DNA of 64,000 bases from Heterobilharzia americana (Eukaryota > Platyhelminthes > Trematoda > Strigeidida > Schistosomatidae), in NCBI GenBank assembly GCA_944470555.2, contig OX104127.1, positions 69,153,646-69,217,645 on the forward strand, given 5' to 3'. Position 1 is the first letter of the stretch. Each line of letters begins with the position of its first letter. Below, piece after piece: positions 25,371-36,319 of this stretch. Both the position numbers and the translations under genes were made by a program. The notes under the pieces were generated by a model, which saw nothing but the letters and a program-made list of their open reading frames with translations, ran no database searches and was not told where the DNA came from.

Positions 25371-26939
25371 TCCTGCACAGTTATTACACACGTATTCCGA
25401 TAAACATTTGTGGATAAGAGTGACTGAATGCAGTCAACGTTCTAAGCTAACGACCTGCAGTTTGTGCTAATTATTTCCCAAATAGCTATTTGATGTATGG
25501 TCAAATGCTTGAGAGCCCATGGGCATCCATCATGGTGCTTATCCCCTAATTCGTCAGACAAATTGTATAGTTAAAGGTTGTAATGATTTTTAAAACGCCA
25601 CATGGTATGTAATATGGTAAGGTGAAATAATTGACTGATTAAGACAATGTAGAAAAGAGAAATTTGATGCCATACATCCCATGGTAAAACTAGATAGCCC
25701 AAACTTCAAGCCGGCCACCCGTTTGTGTCTGGTTTGCTTTCATTCGTCAGTAACATTTATCTGAAAACGCGAGGGAACTTGTGTGCTTTCACCAGTTCAG
25801 AATTATGCTACGTAGTGTTGAAAGTTGTGGGCGTTGCTACTAAGTGATTCAGTCAGTTATTAAGCCAAAGATGGTGCTGTAGCAGTTGGATGTAGTTGAT
25901 ATCTTTACTGTGTGTATCTAATGGACACTAGTTTAATTTTATTTTGTCAAAGAAATACAATAGTGATGGTTTGGTGTGTCTATGCGAGCAGAACGTGACA
26001 AATGTAGAATGAACACTATCATGCGATGAGTTGAATTTAAGGTGAATTGTATGTACATGAGCTACTATTCAATGTGGATCTGAACCAGTTGTAAGTCCAG
26101 GTCACGATGGATAATATGCATCGTTTTCATGTGTGATGAATAAGAGAATCTGTGTGACATAAGGTTCACAGTTTCACGAATGGATGGAGCTGTGAAACGG
26201 CAAGCAATATTCGAAATGCCCCATGAACCACTATTTTTTGTATCGTCCAATGAAGGTGGTCTTTGAGACAAATATTTTACGCTTGTGGAGGTTTCTCTTC
26301 AAATCTGGTGTATGCCATTTAATTTGTAAAGCTTTGACAATCCAGTGTGAACATGAAGCACTTGCATGTCATTTATGAATTCTTCTCCAAAGTGGTTTCC
26401 CAGTTGACGTATATGAAATCTAGTTGTGATTTATTGTCTGACTGAGATGCTGGTTGAAGAATTAGCTGATATAAATGATTAGAAAATGGTTAAACGAAGT
26501 TAAGGAAAGGTTTTGCTAGTCATAGCTATCTCCTAAAACTGGGGTTTGTTATTGTTAGAGGAGAGGGTGTTTCACTGACCAACTGGTAGATGTGTGTGCA
26601 GGAAGATGTGTCCAAACCATTACTCCGACAGAACAGCGGACACCTCCATGATGGTCTAACAATTTTGTAGGGAAATCGTGATTGCGCCATCGTTTATGGC
26701 ACTAGCATCAATTTGTTGTTCAATGCTTGACCACAGTTTCATTTCACACTTCGATGAAGTTCAGGCATTCACTGGTTAACGTGAATAGACTTCAGCTGAA
26801 GATCAGCACTCATGAGTAGTTAGTGAGCTGAATGATATTATACGTCAGAAGTGATATTCAATGTGAATGTAGTGCTTATAACATACGTTGTTCATAATGT
26901 AAATGCTGAGTTCCACTAGGTCTTATATCATGTCATCAT
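25371..26939. other. Non-coding stretch
   Basis: The minus-strand frame at 26065-26271 (68 codons) has no recognised motif. No repeats were noticed. Confidence 0.45.
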
Positions 26940-28850
26940 ATTTATTTCGTTTAATTTTATTCGTCCCTTGGTTTCATAGTGAAACATCGAGCTTCAGTAG
27001 CAAATTCTCGGTCAGCTCTGTTCTCTGCAATCTTTTCAACGTGGCTCCACAACTACCTAAATATTTTCATTTCTTCCCCCATGAACTCTTCCACGTCACC
27101 CTCAACTCGGATGTGCAACTCGTCGTTTATCTCTTGACTTCTACTCGAGTGCCAGACCTGGTGTCCCCAATCAGTTTTCTGAGTGTATTCACAGTCTATC
27201 TGCACTTCCTTCTGCTTATTTTTTGGCCGATGCTGTCTTAGTCGGATCGTTATCAGCCAGAGTTCCTTGTTGCTTACTCTTTCTAGCCATCCGTGTGATC
27301 TTCAGTGTCAGTATCAAGTGAGCGTAGACGCCAGCTACTGATGATGCATTCCTGCAGTTGTTTGTTGGGAATGCTTTTCCTGACGCGCAGACAAGTGGCA
27401 GAACAATCACATGGAAGCACTGACTTGACTGAATTAGTGTTCAAAATCCGGATCATGTCCACGCTTTAAGCTGAGTGCAGTGCAGTGCAGTAGATTTCCA
27501 CAAGGATTTAAGGTTCGTGAAAGCCTGTCTTGCTGATATTCCAATCCGGGCTCTGACATCCTCATCTCTGACGCCGCCCCGCCCAAAGTTAAAATGATAC
27601 TGCCTTGGCTACGTAGGTGAAAGAGATTACTTCGTTCAGAATTCTCCCACCGATGGTGATTGGTGCCTGTTGTTGCTGTCGTTTATGTCGTTGGTTGAGT
27701 ACCTTCATATCCTCTGTCTTCTCTATGTTCATCTGAAAGAGGTCCCGTCTTCACTGCCCTTCCTCTTCTGCCAACTTGTTGGTTTTCGCCTGTAGATCTT
27801 CGAGTTTGTGCCACAGTTGTGCGTTGCAACTTGATCTGCACGTGATTTGTGTTTCTTGAATCCAGCCAACCAGCCAGCCTGTCTCTTTTGTAGTTTTGAA
27901 TTCAGCGCGTCGTTTAGCCTCTCCAGGATGAGGCGGCTTCATATTTTGCTCGCTTTGGGTGGACAGGGAGAGGAGGATGATTCCGAACCAGTTCTTGCAA
28001 ATACCTAGGTCGTCCTTATTCGGAAGTTTGACAAAGTTACCCTTCTCCCAATCAGTTGGCAGCTACCTTTCCTTCCTTCCTTCCTTGCCTGCAAACCTTC
28101 TGCAGTAGAAGTGGTGTGAGTCTGTCTGCTGTTGTCTCTGCGTGTGTTTTCAGTGCTTCTGGTGGGATTCCATCTGATCTTGCTGCTTTCCCGGATTTCA
28201 GTAACTTTATGGCGTTCAGGACTTCACTTCTGCTTTCTTCGAAGGGCTTGTGTTCACTGACAGTTCTGTAGCTGGGCTAGGCTGCTGGTGGTATTTCTGA
28301 ACAAGTTGCAGTTGGTGGTGGTGATAGCGATGGTGGTCGATTCAAGAGTTTTTTGAAGTGGTCACCCCATCGTTTCCTTTGTTTCTCTTCTTTGGTAATT
28401 AGATTCCCTTCATCATCTTTTATTGGTTTCATCTGTGTTGATCTCTCCCCTCCCAGATAGCAACCTGGTTATTTGATACAATGTTGTCAGGTCTCTGTCT
28501 CTCCTACCTGCAGCCTGTTCTGCTTCACTTGCCAATGTCTCGTAGAAGTGTCTTTTGTCTTTCCGTGCACTATTCTTCACTTCTTGACCCAGTGTAGTGT
28601 TTTATACATTGTGCTCAGTTCCTCTTTTCGTCGTTCATCCTTGCAATGCACTGGTTTATCTTCTACTTCACCATCTTCCTCTCCTTCCTCTATCAGCTTC
28701 CATGTGTCTCTTGAGATCTATTCCTTGTCTTGCTTCTTCTTCCTTCCTAATACGGTTATGCAGGTTTCCTTCCACCTTTCTTTCAAACAGTTCCAGTACT
28801 CTTCTACACAGGTTTCTTCAGAGATGTTGTTCAGTATCTCCCATTTTGTC
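26940..28850 (-). mobile_element. RTE copy B: 3' half of the element, internally deleted
   Basis: The tail side is near 26940 and the copy runs to about 28850, where RTE similarity stops inside the linker between endonuclease and RT. It is therefore 5' truncated. The RT centre is missing: near 27810 the text jumps from the post-catalytic helix (KLEDLQAKTNKL) directly to RT block 1. The GWLVGWIQETQ segment near 27855 shows repeated GGCTG-type insertions. No frame longer than about 70 codons survives on the sense strand. Bases 27408-28850 lie inside the inverted-repeat arm and are mirrored at 44310-45752; bases 26940-27407 are not. Confidence 0.85.
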
Positions 28851-29370
28851 CTAAGGTCTTACGTGGAAACCGCGAATAATTACAGATTATCAAAGGTAAG
28901 ATGCATGATGATGAACCAATCAAAACAGTTGACACTTAATCTGTCATTAGAATATCTGCTTATTCAAAGTGAAATGGCAAAGCATAAAATGTTTCTGGAC
29001 ATTCACTGCCCGCCTTACAGCACATAGGCTTTCCCTCACCATTCAGTAATGAGCTAACATCATGTTTGTCTTCTGCTACGAGACTATGAATCAACTACAA
29101 TTATGACGAATCCCAAGTGGAAGGCAGTTTCATGTTTAGGTGATTTTACATCAGGAGCTAAACTCTCTGAAGTCGACCTAAGTTGCAGTTACATTGAATC
29201 TTCATTGCTCCTGGAAACGAAGTAAACCATCAAAATTACACTTTTCATCAAGTAAAACAAGAGGAGAATTTCAGCACCATGAAAAAAAGCGATTCCATTT
29301 TAGTAATTTCATTAGATCGATCACACAGTTCATAAATTCTATTCACTAGATAACTACACACAACATAATT
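28851..29370. other. Unassigned sequence within the arm
   Basis: It lies between the truncated 5' edge of RTE B and the PLE remnant, and is present in all three copies (also 35585-36104 and, inverted, 43790-44309). A plus-strand frame that runs through RTE B into it (28473-29027) is antisense to the RTE and not a gene. No motif was seen. Confidence 0.5.
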
Positions 29371-29987
29371 TACTCTTGAAAGTATCCTGACTAACAATGG
29401 TCTGAATGGTTTGAAAAAACTTGAGCACCAAGTTAATATGATTCACTGTATAAGGTTTATTTTTACCTGTGTAATCCCGGTGTAGCATATTCGAACAAAT
29501 AACAAAATAAACGAATATTTTGTACTATTCCTCTATTCTCTTTCCAGTTCATATGTGAATTTTATAGAATTAAAACGGCTGTTAAGACGTTCAAAAAGAT
29601 TTTCTAGTCCTTGCTTTTTGGTTATGACGAAGGTATCATCAATATACCTTCACCATATTCTTGGTTTAAAAGTATGTTGGCTAAGTAGATCTTATTCTAC
29701 TTTGTGCATGTATAGATTAGTTACAATGGGTGAGACAGGTGAACCCATTGCTACCCCACTGGTTTGGCGATAAAGATCCCGTCGAAAATTAAAAAGGTTG
29801 AGGTCTGACATAATCTCAGTGCGTCACAAATTTCGCTGATGGAAATATTGCATCTAAGTGATAGCGAAGTATCCAACTCTAATAAAAATCTAACAACTTG
29901 TATGCTTTCATCAATCGGAATATTTGTATACAGAGAAACAACGTCAAAGCTAACCACTGTTTCATCATCTTCAATCATGGTTTGCAA
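29371..29987 (-). pseudogene. PLE-1 reverse transcriptase remnant, C-terminal half (left arm)
   Basis: Read right to left, the frame 29751-29987 gives TMIEDDETVVSFDVVSLYTN and IPIDES. A frameshift follows, then VAMGSPVSPIVTNLYMHKVE with a stop, then YIDDTFVITKKQ near 29640. The thumb part is LHRDYTGKNKPYT near 29465. These are the PLE RT blocks, including an intact YIDD. The N-terminal half continues at 33273-33600 beyond the inserted RTE C and the TA tract. A frameshift and at least two stops make it inactive. Confidence 0.85.
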
Positions 29988-30002
29988 TAATTTATATATA
30001 TA
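29988..30002. repeat. TSD of RTE copy C, tail side
   Basis: TAATTTATATATATA, repeated at 33218-33232. With 15 bp counted as duplicated, the insertion accounts exactly for the 3230-bp length difference between the arms. Edges are uncertain by a few bases because the target is a TA repeat. Confidence 0.75.
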
Positions 30003-33000
30003 TTATTATTTATTATTAGTCCCTTGGGTTCCTAGTGGAACATAGGGCTTCAGTAGCACGCCTCCAGTGACCTCTGTTCTCTGAGATCTTTTGAACCTGG
30101 TTCCACGACAGCCCAGAAGCTCTCATTTCCTCCTCGCACGACCTCCTCCATGTCACCCTCGGACGTCCAACTCGTCGCTTCCCATGGGGATTCCACTCGA
30201 GGGCCTGACGCGTGATGTCCTCAGTCGGCCTTCTCAGTGCATGCTCAATCCATCTCCACTTCTTCCTGCATATTTGTTGCGTGATAGGTTCTTGGTTGGT
30301 TCGTTCCCAGAGTTCCTTGTTGCTTATTTTTTCTGGCCATCTGATCTTCAGCAGCGAGCGTAAGCAGTTGTTGATGAATGTCTGTAGTTTATTGGAAATG
30401 CCTTTCGTGACGCGCCAAGTCTCTGAGCCATACAAGAGCACTGACTTGACGTTGGTGTTGAAAATCCGTATCTTGTTCCGCATGCTGAGTGCAGAAGATC
30501 TCCACACTGGTTTCAGGCTAATGAATGCCTGTCTTGCTTTTCCGATTCTGACTTTGACGTCCTCGTCCGTCCCGCCTGTAGTTGAAACAGTGCTTCCTAG
30601 ATAAGTGAAGGAGGTTACTTCCTTCAAGTTTCTCCCGTTGACGGTGATTGGAGTTTGTTGTTGTTGTTGTTGATGGTGGTGGTGCGGTATCTTCATCACT
30701 TCTGTCTTCTCTATATTCACCTGAAGTCCCGTCTTAGCTGCCTCCTCTGTCAACTTGTTAGTTTTTGCCTGCAGATCTTCAAGTTTATGTGACATTAGGC
30801 ATAAGTCATCGGCGAAATCCAAGTCTTCTAGGTTCTTTTCCGTCGTCCAGTGTATCCCCCTCTTCTCGCTGCCTACTGTTTGCTGCATGATCCAGTCCAC
30901 CACAATTAGGAATATCATGGGGGATAGTAGGCAACCTTGTTTCACTCCTGTCTTCACTTCAAAGGCATCACTGAGCTTCCCATTGTGGATTACTTGGCAT
31001 GTGGCATCTTCATATAGTTGTTGAATGAGGCGGATAAAGGTTTGCGGTACTCCGTAGTATTGAAGCAGTTTCCAAATTACTTCTCGGTCGACGCTGTCAA
31101 AGGCCTTCTCAAAGTCGATGAAGTTGAGGTATAGAGCTGATTGCCATTCTACGCTCTGTTCTATGATGATACGAAGCGTTGCAATTTGGTCAGCACATGA
31201 TTTGTACTTCCTGAAGCCTGCCTGTTCCGGTCGCAGTTTTGAATCCAGTGCGTCTTTAAGCCTCTCCAGGATGATGCGGCTTAATATTTTACTTGGGGTG
31301 GATAGGAGAGTGATTCCTCGCCAGTTCTTGCAAGCACTGAGGTCTCCCTTCTTCGGCAGTTTGACAAGGTAACCCTTCTTCCAATCGTCAGGTACCTTCT
31401 CTTCCCTCCACACCTTCTGCAATAGTGGTGTGAGCATGTCCGCTGTTGTCTCTGCATCTGTTCTCAGTGCTTCTGGCGGTATTCCATCTGGTCCTGCTGC
31501 TTTCCCGCATTTCAGTAGCTTTATGGCGTTCAGGACTTCCATTTTCGTTGGGGGATTTATGTTCACTTGTAATTCAGCGGCTGCAGGTGGTATTTCTGGA
31601 CGAAGTGCAGGTGGTGGTCGATTCAAGAGCTTCTTGAAGTGGTCGGCCCATCGTTTCCTCTGTTTCTCTTCTTTTGTAATTAAATTTCCTTCTTCATCTT
31701 TTATTGGTTTCATCTGTGTTGGTCTCTTCCCTGATAGCAACCTGGTTATTTGATACAATGTCGTCAGGTCTCTCTTACCTGCAGCCTGTTCTGCTTCACT
31801 TGCCAGTGTGTCGTAGAAGTGTCGTTTGTCTTTGCGTGCACTCTTCTTCACTTCTTTATCCAGTGTTTTATACATTGTGCTCAGTTCCTCTTGTCGTTGA
31901 GCATCCTTGCACTGGTTTATCTTCTGCTTCACCATCCTCCTCTCCTCTATCAGCTTCCAGGTATCCGTCGAGATCCATTCCTTGTCTTCTTTCTTCTTCC
32001 TTCCTAATACTGTTGTGCAGGTTTCTTTCCACATAGCTTTCAAAGACTTCCAGTGTTCTTCTACACAGGTTTCTTCAGGGATGTCCCTCGACGTCTCCCA
32101 TTTTGTCTTGATGGCTGCTTTGAAGATCTCCTTTGTAGTTTCATCCTTCAGTTTCCGAGTGTTGTACTTGAATTGAGGTCTATCACCAGCTTCCTTGAAG
32201 GCTTTTAACTTGATTTCGAAGGTTCCTTGCACTAGATAGTGGTCTGAACCTACATCTGCTCCTCTTCTTGACCTTGTGTTAAGTAGACTGCGTCTCCATT
32301 TTCTTGAGATTGAGATAAAGTCGATTTGATTTTTAGTGTGTCCATCTGGTGAAATCCATGTCGCTTTGTGGATATCCTTGTGCCTGAACACACTGCCTCC
32401 AATCACCAAATCGTTGAATGCACAGAATTCTGCAAACAATTCTCCATTCTCATTCATTTCACCTAGCGCCTCTCGACCCATGGTTAGTTCTCTTCCCGTG
32501 TTGTCCCCTCCCAGTTTGGCATTCATGTCGCCCATTAGAATTTTGATATCGCCAACTGACGTCTTGTCCAGTGTTGACTGAAGTTGTCTGTAGAATTCCT
32601 CCTTTTTCTCTTGCTCTGCATTATTTGTAGGTGCATAACATTGTATGATTGTGACCTTTCTTCCTTTTGAGTTGAATCTTGCTGACATGATCCTGGAGGA
32701 GATTGGTTCCCACTGCATGAGAGCCTTCGATGCTCTTGAGGACATCATGATAGCCACTCCCTCAGTGTGCTCGTGGTTGGCGTCTGGGTGACCGGAGTAG
32801 ATTATTGATTCTCCCGTTGACAGTTTGGAGAGTCCACTCCCATTCCATCTGCTTTCGCAAATCCCAAGCACTTCGATGTTATACCTTCTCATCTCCTTTG
32901 CAATCTGGGCTGCCTTACTGGGTTCAAACATCGTGCGGACATTCCATGTCCCCACGTTTACTTTCGCTTTCATCGAGAGAAGACACATCGGCCAATTGGC

Positions 33001-33217
33001 TTCCCGAAGGCTTTCACCAACTGGCGTCATTTCGCCTCTCCGATTCCAGCGGGGAATAAGTTTGTTTTCATTTTTTATATTTTGTTTGTGCTTTGAAGTT
33101 TCTTTAGCGGTTAGATTTGTTTTACGGGGTAGGGTTGCTAGCCCTATGCCCAACCTTCCCTCTTTACCCGGGCTTAGGACCGGCTAGTAACTAGTAAACT
33201 AGTTAACCAGGCGAGGT
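30003..33217 (-). mobile_element. RTE copy C: full-length element with an intact frame
   Basis: About 3.2 kb, running from the shared 5' leader at 33217 to a TAA-rich tail at 30003-30018. It is inserted in the (TA)n tract of the left-arm PLE. The right arm and the third copy have this site empty, so the insertion is younger than the duplications, or the arms were homogenised before it. It is the only one of eight copies in the window whose coding frame is uninterrupted. Confidence 0.93.
30016..33153 (-). CDS. RTE-like endonuclease-reverse transcriptase, 1045 codons, intact
   Basis: A single protein for target-primed reverse transcription. Residues about 65-305 form the APE endonuclease: GTWNVRT (68-74), E100 in CESRWNG, GDMNA (208-212) and SDH (303-305). 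A charged linker follows (310-480). The RT spans about 530-850: AGPDGIP (553-559), WRGITLLST (611-619), FIDFEKAFDS (678-687) and GVKQGCLLSP (736-745), with the catalytic box FADD at 780-783. A His/Gln run (HHHHQQQQQQ, 824-833) sits just after the catalytic region. The C-terminus has RWIEHALRRP and GKRRVGRPRVTWRRS (991-1005), common at the end of RTE-type proteins. The true start is uncertain: the first Met lies in the leader, and Met61 just before the endonuclease is an alternative. All visible catalytic residues are present, so it may be active. Confidence 0.93.
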   Translation of the reverse strand: MGIGLATLPRKTNLTAKETSKHKQNIKNENKLIPRWNRRGEMTPVGESLREANWPMCLLSMKAKVNVGTWNVRTMFEPSKAAQIAKEMRRYNIEVLGICESRWNGSGLSKLSTGESIIYSGHPDANHEHTEGVAIMMSSRASKALMQWEPISSRIMSARFNSKGRKVTIIQCYAPTNNAEQEKKEEFYRQLQSTLDKTSVGDIKILMGDMNAKLGGDNTGRELTMGREALGEMNENGELFAEFCAFNDLVIGGSVFRHKDIHKATWISPDGHTKNQIDFISISRKWRRSLLNTRSRRGADVGSDHYLVQGTFEIKLKAFKEAGDRPQFKYNTRKLKDETTKEIFKAAIKTKWETSRDIPEETCVEEHWKSLKAMWKETCTTVLGRKKKEDKEWISTDTWKLIEERRMVKQKINQCKDAQRQEELSTMYKTLDKEVKKSARKDKRHFYDTLASEAEQAAGKRDLTTLYQITRLLSGKRPTQMKPIKDEEGNLITKEEKQRKRWADHFKKLLNRPPPALRPEIPPAAAELQVNINPPTKMEVLNAIKLLKCGKAAGPDGIPPEALRTDAETTADMLTPLLQKVWREEKVPDDWKKGYLVKLPKKGDLSACKNWRGITLLSTPSKILSRIILERLKDALDSKLRPEQAGFRKYKSCADQIATLRIIIEQSVEWQSALYLNFIDFEKAFDSVDREVIWKLLQYYGVPQTFIRLIQQLYEDATCQVIHNGKLSDAFEVKTGVKQGCLLSPMIFLIVVDWIMQQTVGSEKRGIHWTTEKNLEDLDFADDLCLMSHKLEDLQAKTNKLTEEAAKTGLQVNIEKTEVMKIPHHHHQQQQQQTPITVNGRNLKEVTSFTYLGSTVSTTGGTDEDVKVRIGKARQAFISLKPVWRSSALSMRNKIRIFNTNVKSVLLYGSETWRVTKGISNKLQTFINNCLRSLLKIRWPEKISNKELWERTNQEPITQQICRKKWRWIEHALRRPTEDITRQALEWNPHGKRRVGRPRVTWRRSCEEEMRASGLSWNQVQKISENRGHWRRATEALCSTRNPRD

Positions 33218-33219
33218 TA

Positions 33220-33232
<13 letters not shown>
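33218..33232. repeat. TSD of RTE copy C, 5' side
   Basis: TAATTTATATATATA next to the 5' leader of copy C. It merges with the TA tract. Confidence 0.75.

Positions 33233-33272
<40 letters not shown>
33223..33272. repeat. (TA)n tract inside the PLE-1 frame, left arm
   Basis: About 25 TA units between the PLE-1 blocks KVLKQLQ and LLQTMIEDD. The same tract, 48-50 bp long, is present in the other two copies at 40039-40086 and 43119-43167. Confidence 0.9.
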
Positions 33273-33278
<6 letters not shown>

Positions 33279-33600
33279 ATTTGTAGTTGTTTAAGGACTT
33301 TTGTGAGGTACTTTGAAAGGTTATGTGTTGGGGAATTCTTAAAATCCACAACTGTGAATTTTGGGAAGGCTATAGAAGGGTGAAGCAGCATAACGTTTGG
33401 TGCTACATTAAACCACAAGGCATTGCCTAATTTCGATTTCAGATTGTATAGCAATTTGTTGATCTGTAGTTTTACCTTGTTAAGTGTAGGCTTACGCTTC
33501 TTATTTTTATAATTTCATATGGTCTACTGGATAAATGCTCTGCTACCTTTTGTTCATAGTCTGATGTGTTCATGACAGCAGTTGTTTCCTTTATCAGCTT
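33273..33600 (-). pseudogene. PLE-1 reverse transcriptase remnant, N-terminal half (left arm)
   Basis: Read right to left, KADKGN near 33590 starts the conserved PLE N-terminal block, followed by LNKVKLQINKLLYNLKSKLG, NALWFNVAPNVM and SKYLTKVLKQLQ. It leads into the TA tract and then the C-terminal half at 29371-29987. Upstream of KADKGN the arm switches to unrelated sequence, whereas the third copy continues into PLE at 40392-40660. The arm therefore has a breakpoint here. Confidence 0.8.
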
Positions 33601-35097
33601 TCACACTCGGGCATAAATTTCCTCGTTCCGATTCATAAATATGTCTTTTAAAGTCATTATTTTCGAGCTTCCGTTCAGTATGATGATGTGCGCAGAAAAC
33701 CTTTGCGTGATGCAGATGCAGGCACATGTAGTAGTTAGTCACTTCCAACATGAGACGTGATATTTCTACGAGATATTCCAAGTTACCATATCTGGCATCA
33801 GTACATCGAGCAGAAGACAGCGAGAAGAACGGCACGATACAGGATTAAGGAAGACGGTCTAGAATGTTTAACAGTATTCAGCATGTTGGAAATGTTGTCA
33901 GGCCGAGTAAGATTGACTGATAAACACATTGTAAAATAGATGAATGGACCTTAAATAACACTGGACAGCATAATATTCCCCACTAGAAGTTGACTGGTTA
34001 TTGTCATCCTACACTGAGCGGCGTGTGAATACATTTAGAACGAGGCACAAACTGACACATCGCTACTCAACTCGCGACATCTTCATCCCACGTAAATTTC
34101 ATGGTGTCATATGGCTGGTTTAATCTCAACCTACGACATTGGTTTCTCTCCTAGCAGCTCAGTTCGTATTCAGTCAGAAATTCCTAATCAGATGTTCATC
34201 ATCACTCATATGAAACTTATTGTTTCCTGAAATATCTTTGGAACTGCGCAAACAGTTAGGATGCGATCTCCCACATATTTCTCGTCTTAACAGATAACTC
34301 GCTCTAATGTGGTTACCATATAAACCGATTACGGTAGCTGACTCAGAGTATTCTAGCTGAAAAACAGTCATGGATTGATATCAAATCATTGAAGTAGAAC
34401 CAATCAGGTAGCCACGAAACTGAAAATGGTTGACAACATATTCACTAGTAGCTTCATATTCCTCCATATGTTAACCACTTAGATTCTAAAGTAGTATGTT
34501 TGTGTAACGGGTAGATACCTATGTCAGTGAAGAAGTCGCCAGAAATGTTTAATATGGTATCAAAATGCAATGAGACCGTGAGGTTTCGGTAACAAAGGGA
34601 GTCTGATTCTATATGGAGTGAAGTACTGTGAACACTCGTCATGTTTGTGAACAGGAGACAAGAAATCAACTGTGTTTCTAGGTACCGCAAATTAATTACA
34701 TGTGTATTTAATTCAGTGGTTCGCCATATCTCTTACCCGCAATCTTTTGCGTCAAAAAGTGCGCTTGTGGTCTGTTTCGTTGTCGAGCCCTAAGTCATGT
34801 GACCTTCTAAAATGCATGCAGCTTGCACATACATTTTACATCTGTTCATCGCCAGTTACTGATTGTTGTTGGCGAGACCAACCAACAAAACTGTGTGGGT
34901 GGTTTATTGAACTCTTGACCCTTTAGTGAGGTGTAGGGTAATTCCATCACCTGTGAGATAATTTTAATGGCTGTGTCGAATTTTACTGACGCCAATCCTG
35001 TCTTCCTTAACTGTCCTGACGGGATTCGTGTTGTGGGTGGAAAAGTGTTAGTAAAAGTGAAGTTAAGACGACATACGAATCACAACACTTGGTATCG
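33601..35097. other. Inner, unassigned part of the left arm
   Basis: 1.5 kb with no recognised element, mirrored exactly at 41293-42789. Short frames (33554-33835, 34174-34371 and 34454-34690 on the minus strand; 34702-34926 on the plus strand) are identical in both arms but show no motif. Identity between the arms is no evidence of coding. Confidence 0.5.
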
Positions 35098-35099
35098 TT

Positions 35100-35584
35100 C
35101 CCATCGTTTCCTTTGTTTCTCTTCTTTGGTAATTAGATTCCCTTCATCATCTTTTATTGGTTTCATCTGTGTTGATCTCTCCCCTCCCAGATAGCAACCT
35201 GGTTATTTGATACAATGTTGTCAGGTCTCTGTCTCTCCTACCTGCAGCCTGTTCTGCTTCACTTGCCAATGTCTCGTAGAAGTGTCTTTTGTCTTTCCGT
35301 GCACTATTCTTCACTTCTTGACCCAGTGTAGTGTTTTATACATTGTGCTCAGTTCCTCTTTTCGTCGTTCATCCTTGCAATGCACTGGTTTATCTTCTAC
35401 TTCACCATCTTCCTCTCCTTCCTCTATCAGCTTCCATGTGTCTCTTGAGATCTATTCCTTGTCTTGCTTCTTCTTCCTTCCTAATACGGTTATGCAGGTT
35501 TCCTTCCACCTTTCTTTCAAACAGTTCCAGTACTCTTCTACACAGGTTTCTTCAGAGATGTTGTTCAGTATCTCCCATTTTGTC
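35100..35584 (-). mobile_element. RTE fragment D
   Basis: Part of the direct third copy, equal to 28366-28850 of RTE copy B. It starts abruptly at the left-arm inner edge, so RTE D was created by duplication and not by its own insertion. Confidence 0.88.
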
Positions 35585-36104
35585 CTAAGGTCTTACGTGG
35601 AAACCGCGAATAATTACAGATTATCAAAGGTAAGATGCATGATGATGAACCAATCAAAACAGTTGACACTTAATCTGTCATTAGAATATCTGCTTATTCA
35701 AAGTGAAATGGCAAAGCATAAAATGTTTCTGGACATTCACTGCCCGCCTTACAGCACATAGGCTTTCCCTCACCATTCAGTAATGAGCTAACATCATGTT
35801 TGTCTTCTGCTACGAGACTATGAATCAACTACAATTATGACGAATCCCAAGTGGAAGGCAGTTTCATGTTTAGGTGATTTTACATCAGGAGCTAAACTCT
35901 CTGAAGTCGACCTAAGTTGCAGTTACATTGAATCTTCATTGCTCCTGGAAACGAAGTAAACCATCAAAATTACACTTTTCATCAAGTAAAACAAGAGGAG
36001 AATTTCAGCACCATGAAAAAAAGCGATTCCATTTTAGTAATTTCATTAGATCGATCACACAGTTCATAAATTCTATTCACTAGATAACTACACACAACAT
36101 AATT

Positions 36105-36305
36105 TACTCTTGAAAGTATCCTGACTAACAATGGTCTGAATGGTTTGAAAAAACTTGAGCACCAAGTTAATATGATTCACTGTATAAGGTTTATTTTTAC
36201 CTGTGTAATCGCGGTGTAGCATATTCGAACAAATAACAAAATAAACGAATATTTTGTACTATTCCTCTATTCTCTTTCCAGTTCATATGTGAATTTTATA
36301 GAATT
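36105..36305 (-). pseudogene. PLE-1 C-terminal fragment before RTE E (third copy)
   Basis: Same thumb region as 29371-29571 (LHRDYTGKN text), with a C to G change at 36211. It is cut off from the rest of the PLE by RTE E. Confidence 0.75.
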
Positions 36306-36319
36306 AAAACGGCTGTTAA
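36306..36319. repeat. TSD of RTE copy E, 5' side
   Basis: AAAACGGCTGTTAA, matching 39618-39631 at 13 of 14 bases. The arms have this sequence once, uninterrupted, at 29572-29585. Confidence 0.92.

Larger units (their letters stand above)
28366..33577 (+). repeat. Source segment of a direct third copy
   Basis: This part of the left arm recurs in the same orientation at 35100-40391. The offset is a constant 6734 up to 29585 and becomes 10046 after the RTE E insertion. The third copy lacks RTE C. Single-base differences are visible, for example C at 29477 versus G at 36211. Confidence 0.9.
27408..35097 (+). repeat. Left arm of a large near-perfect inverted repeat
   Basis: Reverse complement of 41293-45752. 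Mirrored coordinates sum to exactly 73160 for every landmark left of the RTE C insertion, and to exactly 76390 right of it. Hence there is no net length change over 4460 bp apart from the 3230-bp insertion. All landmark frames translate identically in both arms. The outer edge falls at 27408, inside RTE copy B. The inner edge is at 35097 (GGTATCG then TTCC). Confidence 0.93.

Noticed and set aside
28473..29027. 184-codon plus-strand frame, found three times with identical sequence (also 35207-35761 and 44133-44687)
   Set aside because: It lies antisense to RTE B, D and F and extends by chance into the flank. Identity among copies comes from the segmental duplication, not from selection on a protein.
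33223..33272. TA tract as a replication origin or cruciform regulator
   Set aside because: It is a plain dinucleotide repeat inside a dead PLE; nothing else supports a function.
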